From an archaeon (GTDB lineage Archaea; Thermoproteota; Nitrososphaeria; Nitrososphaerales; Nitrosopumilaceae): 64,000 nucleotides of DNA. The stretch covers positions 1 through 64,000 of the forward strand of contig JAJRWR010000017.1 of the NCBI GenBank assembly GCA_024276695.1, given 5' to 3'. The translations under genes were made by a program, and so were the position numbers. This document shows, one piece after another, positions 37,446 through 45,600 of this stretch (its first letter is position 1; each line of letters opens with the position of its first letter). The notes beneath the pieces are model-generated. The model saw nothing but the letters and a program-made list of their open reading frames with translations, was not told where the DNA came from and did no database searches.

Positions 37446-38099
37446 TTATCCAGTAATTGATAATGGAAGAATAGAATGTCTATATCCTTCTCGCTGAGAA
37501 ATATATTTTGCCGAAAGCATATCTCGTTTTCCTCGTTGATTGAAATTTTTAATTTTTAAACTAGTTTTTCTTTCATCTACAAACTCTAATTGAAATGATG
37601 AACAAAATTTGAGATTCAGCATTGTGACAATTTGTTTTGAAATTTCCATATTTCCATCTCCAATTTTTAGAATTTTTCTTTTTGCTCTAAGACCACCAAA
37701 AATTCCAATAATATGAAAAACTAATTTTTCAATGGAAGTATATACTGAGCTCTCTATTTCTATTCCATAGTAAAATATTGACAAACCTATTCTTTGTCCT
37801 GGATCAACTCCTAAAACTAGATCATTCTCTTCAAAAGTAAAATTAAGTTTTTGTATCATCAAGCCTCTAATTACAGTAGGATGGTATTCAAGAATATCTT
37901 CATGAAATAAAATTTTCTCACATTTTTTAGGAGCCTCTTTTTGAGTAGTTAGTATCATATGTCCAGAATACTCCTGAATATCTTCAGGAAGAATAGAGTC
38001 AAAAGATAAATTCAGGGATTTCAGATAGGTAGAAAATCTATAATATGGTTTACCATAAGTAGTTGCAATTCCAATACGAAAATTCTGTAAGGGATCGAT
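37446..38099 (-). CDS. RNase H-fold (RuvC/YqgF-like) protein with unclear start
   Basis: The part after the first ATG (37958) is 170 residues with a RuvC/YqgF-type strand, LVLGVDPGQRIGLSIFYYG, and a possible second acidic site (LEFVDERKTS) before a Lys/Arg-rich GKRDMLSAKYIS. In the same frame, protein-like sequence continues upstream for 47 codons (DPLQNFRIGIATTYGKPYY...PEDIQEYSGH), but no ATG, GTG or TTG occurs before a stop. ATC at 38097-38099, just before DPLQNF, sits where an ATG would be expected. Possible nuclease or Holliday-junction resolvase; unproven. Confidence 0.6.
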   Translation of the reverse strand: MDPLQNFRIGIATTYGKPYYRFSTYLKSLNLSFDSILPEDIQEYSGHMILTTQKEAPKKCEKILFHEDILEYHPTVIRGLMIQKLNFTFEENDLVLGVDPGQRIGLSIFYYGIEIESSVYTSIEKLVFHIIGIFGGLRAKRKILKIGDGNMEISKQIVTMLNLKFCSSFQLEFVDERKTSLKIKNFNQRGKRDMLSAKYISQREGYRHSILPLSITG

Positions 38100-38129
38100 A
38101 CTTGAGAAAAGAAAATATTAGATTTAGGT

Positions 38130-38465
38130 TTATGCCTTCAAAACAGTTGACACTACATGTTTGACTGCTTCATCAAAATTAGCGTCAATACTGGACTGAA
38201 TTTCGGCTAGTTTTGCATCCCCTTCTTGGGCAATTTTTGCAGATTCAACAGTTGCCTTTTCTTTTGATGCATTAATTATTATTTCAGCTTCTTTAGTAGC
38301 CATTTCTCTAGTTTTTTCTAATAAACTATCAATTTCAGATTGAGCTTTCATAGCAAGTTGTTTTTTCATATCCCCAACTTTGCTGTTTAGGGAATCTAGA
38401 TCATCTTCCAAGGCATTTAGAGATTTGATAATTCCAGTAACTTTGGATTCGGCCATACTACTCAT
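38130..38465 (-). CDS. V-type ATP synthase peripheral-stalk-like subunit H
   Basis: 111 residues, almost entirely coiled-coil (MKAQSEIDSLLEKTREMATK), with AEIIINASKEKATVESAKIA repeats as in AhaH/AtpH stalk subunits. Size fits. No other ATP synthase gene is nearby, so the call rests on composition and length. An alternative is another small coiled-coil protein. Confidence 0.55.
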   Translation of the reverse strand: MSSMAESKVTGIIKSLNALEDDLDSLNSKVGDMKKQLAMKAQSEIDSLLEKTREMATKEAEIIINASKEKATVESAKIAQEGDAKLAEIQSSIDANFDEAVKHVVSTVLKA

Positions 38466-38604
38466 TATACTCCAAATCTAATGATTCCATTACTTAAATC
38501 ATTCATTTTGTAGGCGTGATCTATGCCTAAAAAACCTCATTTAGGTACAAAAGATTGATTTTTTGCAATATGCTTAAGTTCACAATTATTTCAGAAAATA
38601 AGTA

Positions 38605-38856
38605 ATGAAATCAGAATCAATTAAAATTTTGATAGGTGAAATTGATTACAAACTTGGTCGTGTTGATTACTTTAAAACCCATCTAGAAGAATGGAAAAAT
38701 AAGGAAGATGAAGATTATGAAAAGTCACAAAGACGACTTGCCAAGTTGATTGATGAGGCAACTAATCTTTTGCAGATCATGAAATTAGAGGAACTCGATG
38801 AGTTCAACAAATATCAAGAAATTTTCAAAAAACTGGAGATATCATCCAGTAGTTAA
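38605..38856 (+). CDS. Small helical hypothetical protein
   Basis: 83 residues, charged and helical (LDEFNKYQEIFKKLEI at the end). ATG start after a T-rich gap. It overlaps the convergent NAC gene by 15 bases. No family recognised. Confidence 0.55.
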   Translation: MKSESIKILIGEIDYKLGRVDYFKTHLEEWKNKEDEDYEKSQRRLAKLIDEATNLLQIMKLEELDEFNKYQEIFKKLEISSSS

Positions 38857-39183
38857 AAGCAAAATAGCTCTTGCTAGATCTCCTTCTGCTTCTTCTAAAG
38901 CACTTTTTGCCTTTTCCTCATCAACACCAGCTTGTTGACTAACTAATTGGATATCCTCATCTGAGAAAATTGGAACCTCTAATTCTCTTTCTTCATAACT
39001 ATCTGCAGTTACTGTAAAAATAGAATTATCTTTTGCTTTCATTTCAGTGACAGAGGGTTTTGAAATGATAATTTCTTTTTTATCAGTTTTAATTATTACT
39101 TCTTGAACATTAGATAATTCATTCATATCTAGACCCATCTTATCCATCATTCTCCGCATTTCGCGATTTCCTCCTCGCATCAT
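38842..39183 (-). CDS. nac: Nascent polypeptide-associated complex protein
   Basis: 113 residues. NAC domain (NELSNVQEVIIKTDKKEIII, DNSIFTVTADSYEER) plus a C-terminal UBA domain (EDIQLVSQQAGVDEEKAKSA). The homodimer binds ribosome exit-site nascent chains. The start overlaps the PUA gene stop by four bases. Confidence 0.95.
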   Translation of the reverse strand: MMRGGNREMRRMMDKMGLDMNELSNVQEVIIKTDKKEIIISKPSVTEMKAKDNSIFTVTADSYEERELEVPIFSDEDIQLVSQQAGVDEEKAKSALEEAEGDLARAILLLTTG

Positions 39184-39653
39184 GATTTTATTTCATCATT
39201 ACGACTTTTTAAACTATCTCTAACCTTGATAGCTACACCTCTTTCAAAATCAGAAATCATCTCAGAAGATAAAATTGCCCTTCCAACAGCAATAACTTGA
39301 TTTTTGAATAATACAGGTGTATCTGCAGAAATATGCACATTTTTTCCACATGAAATTACATGCTTACAAAATACTGATCTACCTTGTTCTACAAATGGAG
39401 CAGCATCTGCATTTATCTCAACACAATTTTCTTTGAATTTTTTATTTTTTAATAATGTTTGAGCAAAATGAGTACTTATTGCCAAACTTCCATCAATTCT
39501 TAAAGTACAAAGTAATTTTCCCCTATGCGAGACTGTTCTAATTCTTCCAGTCTTTCGAGAAAAAGTCATTTCAACGTCTTTAGGTAATAACTTTGAAGTA
39601 CCATTTCCAAATAGAGCATCAAGAGAATGTTGAATTTTCAGAATATGGTCCAT
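39180..39653 (-). CDS. PUA domain RNA-binding protein
   Basis: 157 residues. C-terminal PUA domain from residue ~75 (VEINADAAPFVEQGRSVFCKHV, PVLFKNQVIAVGRAILS). N-terminal part resembles the pre-PUA region of archaeal tRNA-modification or MCT-1-like proteins. Likely RNA-binding; partner enzyme unknown. Its ATGA overlap with NAC suggests a ribosome-linked operon. Confidence 0.85.
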   Translation of the reverse strand: MDHILKIQHSLDALFGNGTSKLLPKDVEMTFSRKTGRIRTVSHRGKLLCTLRIDGSLAISTHFAQTLLKNKKFKENCVEINADAAPFVEQGRSVFCKHVISCGKNVHISADTPVLFKNQVIAVGRAILSSEMISDFERGVAIKVRDSLKSRNDEIKS

Positions 39654-39744
39654 TATACAGGGCAGAATCTTTTCTAAATATTAGTTCAATGATAGTCTAT
39701 ATTATTGAGATCAATCTATATAGAATCGAATTTTCCCTTTAGAT

Positions 39745-40791
39745 ATGGAAGTAGGTGAAGAAACTAGAAAAATTCAGTTCACTGGAAAATCATCATACAT
39801 AGTTTCATTACCAAAACAGTGGATCATGGAATTGGGTCTAAAACAAGGAGATCAAATCAGAATGATTCGAAAAGGTTCATCAACATTAGAGCTTTATCCA
39901 CCAAATATTGAATCTCGAACTCAGAAAAAAGAAGATGCAGTTATTGAAATCAAAGGAGAAGAAGAAGCATCTTCAATTGTTAGAAAGTTAATTTCATTGT
40001 ATTTTTTAGGATTCAAGACAATTAAGATAAAACCAAAAAACGGCAGGTTAAATGCTCATCAGAGAACTACAGTAAAACAAGCTGTTAAACGAATGCTAAT
40101 GGGTTCCGAAATAATTGCAGATTCTACAGGTGGAATCACAGTGCAAGTTCTTGTCAATTTATTAGAATTATCAGTAGATGGTGCATTCAAGAGGATGATT
40201 CACTTGGCAAAATCAATGTCAAGTGATGCAATTTTAGCCGTAAAAGAAAATAATTTAGAATTGGCTCAAGAAGTTATCAATACAGATGATGAAGTAGATA
40301 GATTTGGATTTTACATTATTCGACAATTAAAGATTGCAATTCAAAATGAACATATGCTTAAAGAGATGGGTTTCAGAAATGCTAGAAATTGTTTAGGATA
40401 TAGACTCATTGTAAAAAATATAGAGAGAACAGGAGATCATGCAGCATTCATTGCCAAAGATCTAATTGAATTTAAAAAGTCTGTAAAAAAAGAGATTTTA
40501 CAAAAATTACAAGAAATGAATGAGTTTTGTTTGTCCGTTTTAGACGATTCATGTCTAGCTTTATTCAAAGAAGACTACTATCAGGCTGAAAAGACCATTA
40601 CAAAAATTAATGAAATTGTAAAATTTGAGAAAAAAGTAAGGGATGCTTCAAAATCATTAAAAGATGATGAGGAAATTTACAGGGTAAGAAGAATGACTGA
40701 AAATATTAGAAGAGTTTCGGAATATGCTAGTGATATAGCTGAAATAGTTTTGAATATGAATATAGAAAAAACACTAAAAAAATCTGATTAA
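39745..40791 (+). CDS. AbrB-PhoU phosphate/metal-uptake regulator
   Basis: 348 residues. N-terminal SpoVT-AbrB DNA-binding swapped hairpin (KIQFTGKSSYIVSLPKQW, LGLKQGDQIRMI) followed by two PhoU helical domains with the E/D-x3-D metal-binding patterns (NTDDEVDRFGFYIIRQ, NIERTGDHAAFIAKD). Archaeal fusion thought to control phosphate transport genes. It is divergent from the PUA-NAC unit. Confidence 0.88.
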   Translation: MEVGEETRKIQFTGKSSYIVSLPKQWIMELGLKQGDQIRMIRKGSSTLELYPPNIESRTQKKEDAVIEIKGEEEASSIVRKLISLYFLGFKTIKIKPKNGRLNAHQRTTVKQAVKRMLMGSEIIADSTGGITVQVLVNLLELSVDGAFKRMIHLAKSMSSDAILAVKENNLELAQEVINTDDEVDRFGFYIIRQLKIAIQNEHMLKEMGFRNARNCLGYRLIVKNIERTGDHAAFIAKDLIEFKKSVKKEILQKLQEMNEFCLSVLDDSCLALFKEDYYQAEKTITKINEIVKFEKKVRDASKSLKDDEEIYRVRRMTENIRRVSEYASDIAEIVLNMNIEKTLKKSD

Positions 40792-40848
40792 TTTCTAAAA
40801 ATATGTCCAATACAATTATGTTATATTCAATTAGAAAAACGAATTAGG

Positions 40849-41952
40849 ATGAATTCTGCAATTTTAATCACTTACGATCAAGAAGATTCTATTAATGAGG
40901 CCAAAGGACTGTGTGATGCTGCAGGATATGAAGTAGTGCATATTATCAAACAGAATTTTCTCCAGAAACCAAAATACGGTATTAGTGGTGGAGTAGTAGA
41001 ACAATTAGAAGAAATATCAGATAAATTAAGACCAGACGTAATAGTTTTTGATGAGATTCTAAAACCAAGTCAAAACTATAATCTTGCAACAGTATTGCAC
41101 AGAGAGGTTTTAGATAGAGAAGCACTAATTCTTGAAATTTTTGAAAGTAGAGCATCAAGTGCAGAATCAAAATTACAAGTAAAATTAGCACAATTGAGAT
41201 ATGAAATGGCAAGAGCCAAAGAGAAAGTTAGACTTGCTAACATGGGAGAACAACCTGGTTTTATGGGAATAGGAAAATTCGAAGTTGATGTGTATTATAA
41301 TGACATCAAACACAGAATGAAAACAATAAGATCCAAGCTTGAAAAAGCTGGAAAACAAAGAGAGCTTCATAGACAAGGAAGAAAGAGAATGGGATTCAAT
41401 ACAATATCACTTGCAGGGTATACGTCTGCTGGAAAGACAACATTGTTTAACAAAACAACAGGTGAAACAAGAACTCAGAGTAAAGAACTTTTCACAACTC
41501 TTACCACAACTACACGAAGATTAATTATAGATCAAGAGTCATTTTTGATTGCAGATACAGTTGGTTTTATCAGTAAATTACCAGCTTACATGATTGATGC
41601 ATTCAAATCAACACTAGAAGAATTGGCACATACAGATGTGATTATTTTGGTAATTGACATTAATGACTCAGTTACTGAATTGAAAAAGAAATTTTCCAGT
41701 TGTATGAGAACTTTGAGTGAATTAGGGGTAGAACAAGACAAGGTAGTTTTTGCTCTAAATAAATCAGATTTATTAAAAAATGAAGAGATTGAACGGAAAA
41801 TTGGATTTCTTAATTTATCTGAAAATAAAAAAGTAGTTTCAGTTTCAGCAAAAACTGGAAAAAACACCACACAATTAAAAAAATTAATCAAAGAAATTAT
41901 AAAAAGTCAGAATTTTCATAAACCAAAAAACAATACATGGGAAGGAGTCTAG
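40849..41952 (+). CDS. hflX: GTPase HflX
   Basis: 367 residues: N-terminal HflX domain ([30 protein letters not shown]), coiled segment, then G domain with P-loop [12 protein letters not shown]2 threonines TLTTTTRR, G3 [10 protein letters not shown] and G4 NKSD. It binds the 50S subunit; role in ribosome rescue in bacteria, less clear in archaea. Followed seven bases later by trm56. Confidence 0.95.
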   Translation: MNSAILITYDQEDSINEAKGLCDAAGYEVVHIIKQNFLQKPKYGISGGVVEQLEEISDKLRPDVIVFDEILKPSQNYNLATVLHREVLDREALILEIFESRASSAESKLQVKLAQLRYEMARAKEKVRLANMGEQPGFMGIGKFEVDVYYNDIKHRMKTIRSKLEKAGKQRELHRQGRKRMGFNTISLAGYTSAGKTTLFNKTTGETRTQSKELFTTLTTTTRRLIIDQESFLIADTVGFISKLPAYMIDAFKSTLEELAHTDVIILVIDINDSVTELKKKFSSCMRTLSELGVEQDKVVFALNKSDLLKNEEIERKIGFLNLSENKKVVSVSAKTGKNTTQLKKLIKEIIKSQNFHKPKNNTWEGV

Positions 41953-41959
41953 AAAACAT

Positions 41960-42493
41960 TTGGTAATTGAAGTAGTTAGAATTGGACAACGTCTAGTAAG
42001 AGATGACAGGGTAACAACACATGTTGCACTTGTTTCCAGGGGATTTGGCGCTGAGAGAATTTACATGTCTGAGATAAATCCGGAAATTAAAGAAACTATT
42101 GAAAAGATCAACAATATTTGGGGAAGCAATTTTGAGGTGAAATTTATTGAAAAATGGAAAACAATTGTGAAAAAGAAAAAAGATGAAGGATTCAAAATTG
42201 TTCATCTTTCAATGTATGGTGAAAATATCAATGATGCTCAAGAAAAAATTCAAGACGAAGAAAATTTATTGATTGTTGTAGGAGCTGAAAAAGTTCCAAG
42301 AGAAATTTATGAATTAGCAGATTATAATGTAGGGATAGGTAGTCAACCCCATTCAGAGATTAGTGCTTTGGCAATTCTCTTAGATCGTATCCAAAATGGC
42401 AAACAATTTGAAAAAGAGTTTCCAAATGCAAAAAGAAAGATCATACCTACCAAACATGGTAAAAACGTGCAGGTAAAAGAAACAAGGGATTAA
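41960..42493 (+). CDS. trm56: tRNA (cytidine(56)-2'-O)-methyltransferase
   Basis: 177 residues, SPOUT class. RLVRDDRVTTHVALVSRGFGAERI and LIVVGAEKVPREIYELADYNVGIGSQPHSEISALAILLDR are the archaeal Trm56 signatures including the knot. Methylates C56 in the T loop. The start is TTG at 41960. Co-oriented with hflX and TFE. Confidence 0.93.
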   Translation: MVIEVVRIGQRLVRDDRVTTHVALVSRGFGAERIYMSEINPEIKETIEKINNIWGSNFEVKFIEKWKTIVKKKKDEGFKIVHLSMYGENINDAQEKIQDEENLLIVVGAEKVPREIYELADYNVGIGSQPHSEISALAILLDRIQNGKQFEKEFPNAKRKIIPTKHGKNVQVKETRD

Positions 42494-42519
42494 TAGTAGA
42501 AAATCAGGAGTCATTAGAG

Positions 42520-43035
42520 TTGGTAGACAAATACGAAGATCCTTTTGTTAGAATTGCTTCAATGATTGGAGGAGATGAATACCTCAAAGTAGCAAGATCT
42601 CTTCTAAAAGCTGAAGATGCCACTGATGAAGAAATTGCTAGTTCTACAGGTCTCAGAATCAATATGGTAAGAAAAGTGTTGTATGATCTGTTTGGAAAAT
42701 CCCTCATTACTGGAATCAGAGTAAAAGACGAACGAAAAGGATGGTTTGTCTATAGATGGAGAACTAGAAGAGAAGAAGTTGAACATTTTATTGAAAATCA
42801 AAAGAAGAAAATTGATGAAAGATTACAGCAAAGATTAGATTATGAAAATGCTTCAGATTTCTATCACTGTGGAAATGAAGATTGTCCAAGAGTCACATTT
42901 GAAAATGCTCTTGATGGAATGTTCAAATGCCCATCATGTCAAAATGTTTTGAATTTAAAAAAGAATGATAAATCTAAAAAAGCATATCAGAAGAAAATTG
43001 ATGAGATCAAAAAAGATATGCAACAAACTTTTTGA
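42520..43035 (+). CDS. tfe: Transcription factor E, alpha subunit
   Basis: 171 residues. N-terminal winged helix (YLKVARSLLKAEDATDEEIA, INMVRKVLYDLFGKSLI) and a C-terminal zinc ribbon (YHCGNEDCPRVTFENALDGMFKCPSCQ). Stabilises the open transcription complex. The start is TTG at 42520. Confidence 0.96.
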   Translation: MVDKYEDPFVRIASMIGGDEYLKVARSLLKAEDATDEEIASSTGLRINMVRKVLYDLFGKSLITGIRVKDERKGWFVYRWRTRREEVEHFIENQKKKIDERLQQRLDYENASDFYHCGNEDCPRVTFENALDGMFKCPSCQNVLNLKKNDKSKKAYQKKIDEIKKDMQQTF

Positions 43036-43115
43036 TTGATTTTTGGAATCATATTAAATAGAGAATTTGGAAAATAAGTTACTAGAATAAATAGGAGAAA
43101 ATTAGTGTAATAACC

Positions 43116-44507
43116 TTGAGTCAAATATCTACAGTAAATCCAACAACTGGAGAAGAAATCAAAACATTTTCAACAATGGACAGAAATCAAGTATTTGAAT
43201 TAGTAAGAAAAGCAAAAAGAGCATATCCAGAATGGAAAAAAGAGTATGAGAAACGTAGAAGTTACATTTACAATTTAGTAGAATATCTAAAGAAGAATAA
43301 AACCGAACTTGCAACAGTAGCTACATCTGAAATGGGTAAACCACTCAAAGAATCAATTGGGGAAGTTGAAAAATGTGCATGGGCTTTAGAATTTTATGCA
43401 GATCATGGAGATAGTTTTCTTTCAGATGAAGTATTGAACACAGATGCAAGAAAGAGTTTTCTAACTTTTGAACCATTAGGTGTTATAGGCTCAATCATGC
43501 CATGGAATTTCCCTTATTGGCAAGCATTAAGATTTGCAGCTCCTTGTTTGATGGCAGGAAATGTAATTGTTATGAAACCATCTAGAGTGACAATGCAGTC
43601 TGGTATTGAAATTGAAAAAGCATTTACTGAATCAGGAATGCCTGATGGAATTTTTCAAACAGTAGTTGGAAGTGTAGAATCTGCAAATCATCTTATAGAT
43701 TCAGATGTTAATGCTGTAACATTTACTGGCAGTACTAATGCTGGTGCAAAAGTAGGTGAAAGAGCTGCAAAGAATTTGAAAAAATGTGTATTAGAATTAG
43801 GTGGAAGTGATCCTTTCATAGTATTAGATGATGCAATTATCGAAAAAGCAGCAGAAGGTGCTGTAAAAGGTAGATTCATCAATTGTGGTCAAAGTTGTGT
43901 TGCATCAAAAAGATTTTTCGTGGGAAAAAATATTGCAGAAGAATTTATTGAGTTATTTATTAAGAAAGCATCTCAACTCAAAATAGGAGATCCTATGTCA
44001 ATTGAAACTGATATTGGACCTCTATCAAGTAAAGATAGTTTAGAAACAATTTCTGGAATAGTTGAAGACGCAAAAGAAAAAGGTGTTGAAATTCTTCTAG
44101 GAGGATCTGAAATAGATGGAAAAGGATTCTTTTACAAACCAACAATTCTTAAAAATGTTAAATCAAACATGAGAATAGCAAAAGAAGAAACTTTTGGGCC
44201 AGTAGCTCCAATTACAATTGTTGAAAATGAAGGTGAGGCAGTAAAATTGGCTAATGAAAGTGAATTTGGTCTAGGTGCAAGCATTTGGACAAAAGATCTT
44301 GCCAAGGCAGATAAGATGTCAAGGCGGATAGAGTCCGGAATTGTTAGTGTTAATAATGTGGTAATTTCAGATCCAAGAATTCCATTTGGAGGGATTAAAC
44401 ATAGTGGATTTGGAAGAGAGTTGTCAAGGTATGGTATGTTAGAGTTTGTTAACTTAAAATCAGTTAGATTTTACGATAATTTAACACATCATCACTACGT
44501 TGAATAA
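43116..44507 (+). CDS. Aldehyde dehydrogenase (succinate-semialdehyde dehydrogenase family)
   Basis: 463 residues. Has FNPTTGEE-type opening, catalytic Glu in LELGGSDPF, and catalytic Cys in NCGQSCVASKRF, with E-T-F-G-P at ~355. The start is TTG at 43116 after a GGAG-like sequence. In Nitrosopumilus a member of this family has been proposed as a succinyl-CoA or malonyl-CoA reductase in the 3-hydroxypropionate/4-hydroxybutyrate cycle. That role fits but is not shown here; NAD(P) specificity unknown. Confidence 0.88.
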   Translation: MSQISTVNPTTGEEIKTFSTMDRNQVFELVRKAKRAYPEWKKEYEKRRSYIYNLVEYLKKNKTELATVATSEMGKPLKESIGEVEKCAWALEFYADHGDSFLSDEVLNTDARKSFLTFEPLGVIGSIMPWNFPYWQALRFAAPCLMAGNVIVMKPSRVTMQSGIEIEKAFTESGMPDGIFQTVVGSVESANHLIDSDVNAVTFTGSTNAGAKVGERAAKNLKKCVLELGGSDPFIVLDDAIIEKAAEGAVKGRFINCGQSCVASKRFFVGKNIAEEFIELFIKKASQLKIGDPMSIETDIGPLSSKDSLETISGIVEDAKEKGVEILLGGSEIDGKGFFYKPTILKNVKSNMRIAKEETFGPVAPITIVENEGEAVKLANESEFGLGASIWTKDLAKADKMSRRIESGIVSVNNVVISDPRIPFGGIKHSGFGRELSRYGMLEFVNLKSVRFYDNLTHHHYVE

Positions 44508-44529
44508 TTCATTTTCTATTTACAGAAGA

Positions 44530-44814
44530 TTATTCTTCTGATTCATCATCTTCTAAATCATCTTCATCATCACATTCTTCTAATTCAACATATGTTGGAT
44601 TACCATTATCTCCAAAGAAGATTTCAATACAAGTATCAGTAGCTAAAGTAGAGACCAAAGTTTCAGTTAATTCTTTAGGAAAATTTCCCAATCTACTCGG
44701 ATCTGATGAATATCGATATGTGGTAATTTCATCATCATGGTAAAAATCAACTTCAATATCACCATTAACAAATTTTCTGACTGTAGTTACTTGACCAAAT
44801 ATGCTATAAGTCAA
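44530..44814 (-). CDS. Small acidic hypothetical protein
   Basis: 94 residues. Beta-rich N-terminal two thirds and a very acidic C-terminal tail (ELEECDDEDDLEDDESEE). Two bases before it on the same strand lies the hemerythrin gene, so probably one transcript. Not recognised. Confidence 0.6.
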   Translation of the reverse strand: MTYSIFGQVTTVRKFVNGDIEVDFYHDDEITTYRYSSDPSRLGNFPKELTETLVSTLATDTCIEIFFGDNGNPTYVELEECDDEDDLEDDESEE

Positions 44815-44816
44815 TT

Positions 44817-45374
44817 TTAACTACCTTGCTGAGATACATCTTTTGTAAGATTTTCAGCTAATTGTTCATAATGTTCTCTAGTTTTTCCAAGTTCAGTTAG
44901 TCTAGATTTTTCAATTTCGGAAAGTTCTTTGTCAACTTTTTCGGAAACATATTGTAATCTTGCCTCTGCCATCATGAATAATTTATTATTCTCTTTCCAC
45001 AAATGTTCAGTGATATGTTCTGTATACTCTTGCATATCGCTAATTAGTTTAGTTGAATCTCCTGATGAAAGATATTCTCTTGCAGATTCTTCCATTTGAG
45101 CACCTATTTCTCTTGAACGTTGATGATCAATTAACATCATGGCAATCGGTCCCATATTGGTAGGTAATCCAGCTTGTTCTAATGCAGGAAACAAAGATTT
45201 TTCTTCTTTACTATGATGACAAACATCTGTAAAGTTTTTTGAAAAATCAATTACAGGTAATAGAATAGATTCAGGAATTTGTTTATCATCATTTAATAAT
45301 TGGATAGTGGATTCCATTGATTTGATAACTTTTTCAATTAATTCATGATCGCGTCTTAATGATGCAGTTGACAT
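44817..45374 (-). CDS. Hemerythrin HHE-domain protein
   Basis: 185 residues. Four-helix HHE cation-binding domain: RRDHELIEKVIKSME, DVCHHSKEEKSLFPALE, LIDHQRSRE and EHITEHLWKENNKLF give the His and Glu ligands of a diiron site. Likely oxygen/redox sensing or iron handling. A C-terminal helix extends 40 residues past the domain. It is divergent from the CRISPR-cas island. Confidence 0.85.
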   Translation of the reverse strand: MSTASLRRDHELIEKVIKSMESTIQLLNDDKQIPESILLPVIDFSKNFTDVCHHSKEEKSLFPALEQAGLPTNMGPIAMMLIDHQRSREIGAQMEESAREYLSSGDSTKLISDMQEYTEHITEHLWKENNKLFMMAEARLQYVSEKVDKELSEIEKSRLTELGKTREHYEQLAENLTKDVSQQGS

Positions 45375-45430
45375 GATTATTTTGAATTAAATCCAATATC
45401 TATACTTTATTCATTTTAAAATCTGGTTAA

Positions 45431-45470
45431 CTGTCAGATGTGAAAACATCCAATGAGTCATTTCTGACAG
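45431..45470. repeat. 8-bp inverted repeat at the left edge of the cas island
   Basis: CTGTCAGA at 45431-45438 and TCTGACAG at 45463-45470 form a perfect inverted repeat with 24 bases between. It lies in the gap between hemerythrin and cas3. TGTCAGATG here (45432-45440) is the reverse complement of CATCTGACA at 51276-51284 beyond the array. It may be a boundary of an inserted island or a cas-operon operator. Confidence 0.4.
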
Positions 45471-45493
45471 AAAGACGCCAAAAATTTCTTGGT

Positions 45494-45600
45494 ATGACCT
45501 TCTTTTTGGAGGGTTCTTAGTTGGCAAGAACATACATCAGAATTAGAAGAAAGCGTGCAACAGAAGAGCAGATAACTGACGAAATTTTCTCAACATATCC
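45494..45600 (+). pseudogene. Displaced N-terminal coding remnant of cas3
   Basis: Fragments MTFFLEGS (frame of ATG 45494), VLSWQEHTSELEESVQQKSR (next frame, ends TAA at 45573-45575) and LTKFSQHIL (same frame after TAA) read, in order, like the HD-domain first helices of Cas3. They require about two single-base corrections, at a G run near 45509-45513 and GG at 45603-45604, plus removal of the stop. The fragments are real in the sequence; their joining is inference. Confidence 0.5.
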
